Assembly: GCF_000346295.1 (NCBI RefSeq)
Contig: NZ_ANOG01000534.1
Span: forward strand, 1 to 38,932
Direction of reading: 5' to 3'
Source of the DNA: Rhodopirellula maiorica SM1
GTDB taxonomy: Bacteria; Planctomycetota; Planctomycetia; Pirellulales; Pirellulaceae
DNA length: 38,932 nt
The notes beneath the pieces were generated by a model, which saw only the letters and a list, made by a program, of their open reading frames with translations, had not been told where the DNA came from and ran no database searches. Below, piece after piece: positions 36,501 through 38,932 of the stretch (its first letter is position 1; each line of letters begins with the position of its first letter). The position numbers and the translations under genes were made by a program.

Positions 36501-36699
36501 GTGGCACGGCTGGGTGATCGGTGGGGATGGCTATTTGTGCACAAATGAGCCGACCGTCGATTTTGGGGTGGGAGACTACTCGCAGGTCGCCGAGGTCAAA
36601 ATCCAGTGGCCCTCGGGAGCTCAGCAGGTCTTTACCAATGTTGACACGAACCAAAGCTATCTCGTGGTCGAAAATGATGACCGTCTGGTTCCCCGCTAG
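33535..36699 (+). CDS. TPR / FG-GAP / ASPIC-UnbV lipoprotein
   Basis: A 1054-residue protein whose first ATG overlaps the preceding stop by 4 bp (ATGA). A hydrophobic segment ends in the lipobox LLFSVGC with C61 as the likely acylated residue. The 35 residues before the hydrophobic core are long for a signal peptide, so a GTG at 33610 or an ATG at 33685 may be the true start. After a disordered stretch come TPR repeats (about 100-450), then FG-GAP/VCBS motifs (FDFDLDGWTDLYFCQ, DLNQDGFLDLVVANIG, DFDRDGWLDLAVLNG) and a C-terminal ASPIC/UnbV domain (NWLRLDLVG..., then VKIQWPSG). The family is surface-exposed with unclear role. A paralogue follows immediately, suggesting these are partners of the cytochrome upstream. 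Confidence 0.88.
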   Translation: MRFRYNEGLPSSRFSFPSSFEDASNVIQFCGPADRWAILSVSTGLSVFPAMIALLLFSVGCERRADPTPVATPNQPLESQASAPRVESGAQSASDPEVSVDEIKQWIDEGEFEKAEQGLRRRLAIDPTDPPLLFLAARCSYERGELSNALEYLSLIPEDHPQAGLAAQGQAADWLMQAGRLPEAEVRFEKMIQRYGNLPPLHRRMASLLNSQGRRVEAAEHVRQLIRLGDVTEKELLSLTTLSVPFHDEQVDLVSGSPLHQLARAKRMLVQDDVPQARQIAERLYADFPESTAIAAFVGRVYNVMQADDLLANWGAALPSGIETEPEYWAALGQWMLRRGEPKVAVRCLSEAVVRDPTDRVAYLRLAEALAAAGDSAAAERVADRQQLLQQCWQWAINIGFGRDSRHEDMQRLAEKLSEVNRPWEAVAWEFIAAHDRNELDQKLPGLREKRAELAERDPGMDDTLFLTCGVDLAEYPRPDLQSLAAELPTTVSTAATASNRFQLDPVSSANASFGTPFTSAASIKLVDVAKERGIDFQYLNNHSDNDAHIVMYQTAGGGIAAFDFDLDGWTDLYFCQAGGLPNVADGSQPNRLYRNLAGQQFVDVAGDARTDDRGYGQGVAAADLNQDGFLDLVVANIGENVIYINNGDGTFTETTIAGSGGWTTSIAVGDLDGDALPEIVEINYIEDPAAFTAECWGQGFDCTPRIFRQANDRVLRRDADGNWQPWESGSRFAETPNYGFAGVIANFDQSAGNDLFIVNDTKENHFWVSRDGDVSSRFGVANQAALRGCASGASGEEQGCMGIAAGDFDRNGLLDLHVTNYWQQPANLYLQRSSGFFTDYAAQYGIAEPSRATVAFGTQASDFDRDGWLDLAVLNGHVFDPVENNTPEVPFRMPPQLFRGARGGFALDAQATEADLFWSTPTLGRTLAKLDFNRDGREDLVANHLDASLALLENQTAGGNWLRLDLVGVTSERDAIGAHVTVRQADDVWHGWVIGGDGYLCTNEPTVDFGVGDYSQVAEVKIQWPSGAQQVFTNVDTNQSYLVVENDDRLVPR

Positions 36700-36734
36700 G
36701 CCGGTCGTCCTTTGGCACTCACCGGCAGGTGTTT

Positions 36735-36815
36735 GTAGCGGTGCGGCGCAAGCCGCCCGGTCTAATATCGAACGTTTTATTCGCTGCAACCGGGCGGCTT
36801 GCGCCGCACCGCTAC
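36735..36815. repeat. Perfect 27-bp inverted repeat with an adjacent dispersed unit
   Basis: GTAGCGGTGCGGCGCAAGCC and seven further bases (36735-36761) are exactly complementary to 36789-36815, with a 27-nt loop. Directly after it, 36818-36835 (AAAGTGGATGGCATTCGG) is a diverged copy of the unit found three times at 8831-8996. The remainder of the gap to 37036 shows no further gene or signal. Confidence 0.9.
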
Positions 36816-37036
36816 CCAAAGTGGATGGCATTCGGCAGTCGCCGGCGGGGACCCTCTCACCGGCGTCCTACTTCGCTATGGTAGGGAACGCTGATTCTAT
36901 AAACAAAGGTTGGGCGGGGATGGTTCCCCTGCAATTCGGTAATGCGTGGCGCTGCGAGACAAACGCGGCCGCGTGATGGATGCGCTGTTTTTGATCGATT
37001 CTGCGAGCTGGGTGCAAATCACCCTGTTTTTTGATA

Positions 37037-38932
37037 ATGAATTCTTTGCCCGATTTGTCGTGTGAAACTAGCTTGGCGGCGAGCACACAGATTGCTCCGT
37101 CGCAACAAGCATTTTGGGGTGCTCGCTCGCGATGGTTGCGGGCGGGGCTTTGTTTAGCGGCGCTGACGTTCCTCGGATGCGGACGCGATGCGGCGGAGTC
37201 CTCGTCCGAAACAGTCGTTCCAGAGAGCCAACCCGCCGTTGCCGCGGATGTCGCCGCTCGCCGCGCATTGCAGCGAGGTGACTTGTCCGCCGCCCAGGCA
37301 AAGATTCAGGAATCGCTGCTGGTCCGGCCCGATGATCCCGCCGTTCTAGAGCTTGCGGGCGATGTTGCCGCGGCGTCGGGTAGATTCAGTGAAGCGGTCC
37401 CGCTGTATCAATCCGCAGTCGATCATTCAGCCAAAGCATCGCTGGCGTTGTTGGACAAAGTCGGCAAAGGCTGGATGCAACTTGGCCGGCCGTTTGAGGC
37501 GGTGCGGATACTTGAATCTGCTGTGCAGCACTACCCAAAACAGCCCTCGGTCCGCACCGATCTGGCCGGGCTGTTGGCGGCACTCGGGATGCAGCGGGAA
37601 GCGGCGCCGCATCTGCAGTGGCTTGTCATGCGAGGTCACGCAGGCGTCAGCGAACTGATTATGTTGTCTGACCTGGCCCGGCCACAAAGTGATGCCGCGA
37701 TCAGCGAATATTCGCTCGAGCATTTTCCCGCCGACCTGCGTCCGCAGTTTTCACTGTCTCGCGCCGACGCCTATCGAGAAGACTGGGGCAAGGTGCGCGA
37801 GCGACTTCGACCGGTCGTTGCGAAGTATCCCGAGTTCACCGTTGCTCAAGCTTATTACGGTCGCGCACTCGTTGAGCTTGGTGACGAAGAAGCGGTCGAA
37901 TCTTGGGCGACGTCGCTTCCGCAGGGCATCGAAGGCGAACCTCAGTACTGGATGGCCGCCGCGGTGTGGGCAGAACGTCGTGGAGACGCCAAGCAAGCCG
38001 CACGTGGTTATTGGCAAGCTGCAAAAAGCGCGGCCGACAATGCCGAGGCGCTTAGTCGTTTGGCCATCGTGCTGGCAGAATTGCAGATGGACGCGGAATC
38101 ACGAGCGATTTCCGAGCGTGCGGGGAAGTTGGCTTTGATGCGGGATGCCGTCGATCTACTGCACTCTCGGCAAAACAATTCGCAACAGATCGCGGTCCGT
38201 GTTGCCAAGGCAATGCAAGAACTCGGCCGCCCCTGGGAAGCTGCCGGATGGCTTCGTGCCGGGGCGTTGATGAATCGCGAACTCGACCCGTCACTACGTG
38301 AGGTTTATGCGTCGGTTCGCGGGACGTTGACCGCGAAAACGCCCTGGCAGTTGCCCGAAAGCAAGATTGCAAACGATCTCGATTTGTCCCACTTTCCAGA
38401 GGTTCGCTGGCGTGGTGCGACGCGGAGCTCGATTGTCAGCGTCACCGATTCGGATGCCGAAGGACGTGGGATTCGTTTTGAGGAACAGGCCGCTGAGCGG
38501 AATCTGAATCACGTCTGCGTGGTCGAAAAGCCCGCTCGAGGCGAAGCGGGATTGTGGATCTATCAATCAGGTGCCGGCGGTGCGGCGGCGATTGACTTTG
38601 ATCTGGACGGTTGGATGGATGTCTATCTAACCGCGATGGATGGCGACCCCCAGCAAACCAATTCAGCACCGAATCGGTGTTTTCGAAATTTAGCCGGACA
38701 ATTTTCGGATGTTACCGAGTTTGCGCAACTCGGGGACACCGGATTTGCACAAGGACTTGCGGTCGGGGATATCAACAGCGACGGATTTGATGATCTGTAC
38801 GTCGCCAATTATGGACGCAATCGCTTGTATCAGAACAACGGCGATGGCACCTTTACCGATGTGACGGACGATGCAGAGTTGAGCCACGATGATTGGACCA
38901 CCTCAGTTGCCATTGCTGACATCGACCAAGAC
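37037..38932 (+). CDS. TPR / FG-GAP lipoprotein, partial (runs off the window)
   Basis: An uninterrupted frame of 632 codons from the ATG at 37037 to the last base, with no stop. The N-terminus has a basic region and hydrophobic core ending in the lipobox LTFLGC (C48). TPR-like helices follow (about 65-440), then FG-GAP motifs: AIDFDLDGWMDVYLTAMDG, DINSDGFDDLYVANYG and NNGDGTFTDVTDDA, and DWTTSVAIADIDQD at the very end. It matches the preceding lipoprotein in order and in sequence (IDFDLDGW/FDFDLDGW; NRLYQNNGDGTF/NVIYINNGDGTF), so it is a tandem paralogue and probably ends with a UnbV domain beyond the window. No clear ribosome-binding site is visible before the ATG. Confidence 0.88.
   Translation, partial: MNSLPDLSCETSLAASTQIAPSQQAFWGARSRWLRAGLCLAALTFLGCGRDAAESSSETVVPESQPAVAADVAARRALQRGDLSAAQAKIQESLLVRPDDPAVLELAGDVAAASGRFSEAVPLYQSAVDHSAKASLALLDKVGKGWMQLGRPFEAVRILESAVQHYPKQPSVRTDLAGLLAALGMQREAAPHLQWLVMRGHAGVSELIMLSDLARPQSDAAISEYSLEHFPADLRPQFSLSRADAYREDWGKVRERLRPVVAKYPEFTVAQAYYGRALVELGDEEAVESWATSLPQGIEGEPQYWMAAAVWAERRGDAKQAARGYWQAAKSAADNAEALSRLAIVLAELQMDAESRAISERAGKLALMRDAVDLLHSRQNNSQQIAVRVAKAMQELGRPWEAAGWLRAGALMNRELDPSLREVYASVRGTLTAKTPWQLPESKIANDLDLSHFPEVRWRGATRSSIVSVTDSDAEGRGIRFEEQAAERNLNHVCVVEKPARGEAGLWIYQSGAGGAAAIDFDLDGWMDVYLTAMDGDPQQTNSAPNRCFRNLAGQFSDVTEFAQLGDTGFAQGLAVGDINSDGFDDLYVANYGRNRLYQNNGDGTFTDVTDDAELSHDDWTTSVAIADIDQD

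Overview
The window looks like a chromosomal segment of a marine planctomycete of the Rhodopirellula/Pirellulaceae type. This rests on gene content, not on a database search. It holds a DUF1559 prepilin-like protein, a DUF1080 protein, giant secreted c-type cytochrome/dehydrogenase proteins of the Planctomycetes-Verrucomicrobia type, FG-GAP/VCBS and ASPIC-UnbV proteins, a phosphate-selective-type porin, a pectate-lyase-like enzyme, loosely packed genes on both strands, and many palindromic repeats between genes. No phage, insertion sequence, CRISPR array, rRNA or intact tRNA was found.

Layout. 1-9.1 kb: the 3' end of purD; a YqaB-like HAD phosphatase; a cysteine-rich exported protein; an outer-membrane porin; divergent from it a secreted PL10-type lyase; dapB; a small Cys/His protein; and an LplT-like MFS transporter. 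9.1-14.3 kb: thiC with a clear intrinsic terminator; a decayed Rpn-family nuclease/transposase fragment; a DUF1559 prepilin; and a translationally coupled pair of an M14 carboxypeptidase and a CDP-alcohol phosphatidyltransferase homologue with an altered active site. 14.7-19.4 kb: exported carbohydrate/ester-type proteins, namely DUF1080, a hydrolase/beta-propeller fusion, a serine esterase and a VCBS protein. 19.6-27.1 kb: a minus-strand operon of a giant TPR protein, ExbB, ExbD and a 918-residue membrane protein. 27.7-38.9 kb: a sugar-nucleotide epimerase/dehydratase, a 1570-residue multidomain cytochrome, and two paralogous TPR/FG-GAP lipoproteins, the second running off the window end.

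The most interesting system is the 19.6-27.1 kb operon. The 918-residue protein has a third membrane helix carrying an S-x3-H motif (S96, H100, in the string SVFIH). It is followed by about 460 Pro/Ser/Lys-rich residues and then a squalene-cyclase-like alpha/alpha toroid. Motif, topology and ExbB/ExbD neighbours all resemble TonB/TolA, but the usual C-terminal domain is replaced by a toroid, and a CpoB-like TPR protein leads the operon. I infer a Ton/Tol-like energised envelope machine.

Gaps between genes carry several classes of palindromes and short tandem repeats. One GTAGTGG-ended palindrome family appears at two loci, and a short unit (AAAGTRGATGGCATTSGG) occurs four times at two loci. 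These look like REP/MITE-type dispersed elements, some placed where they could act as terminators.
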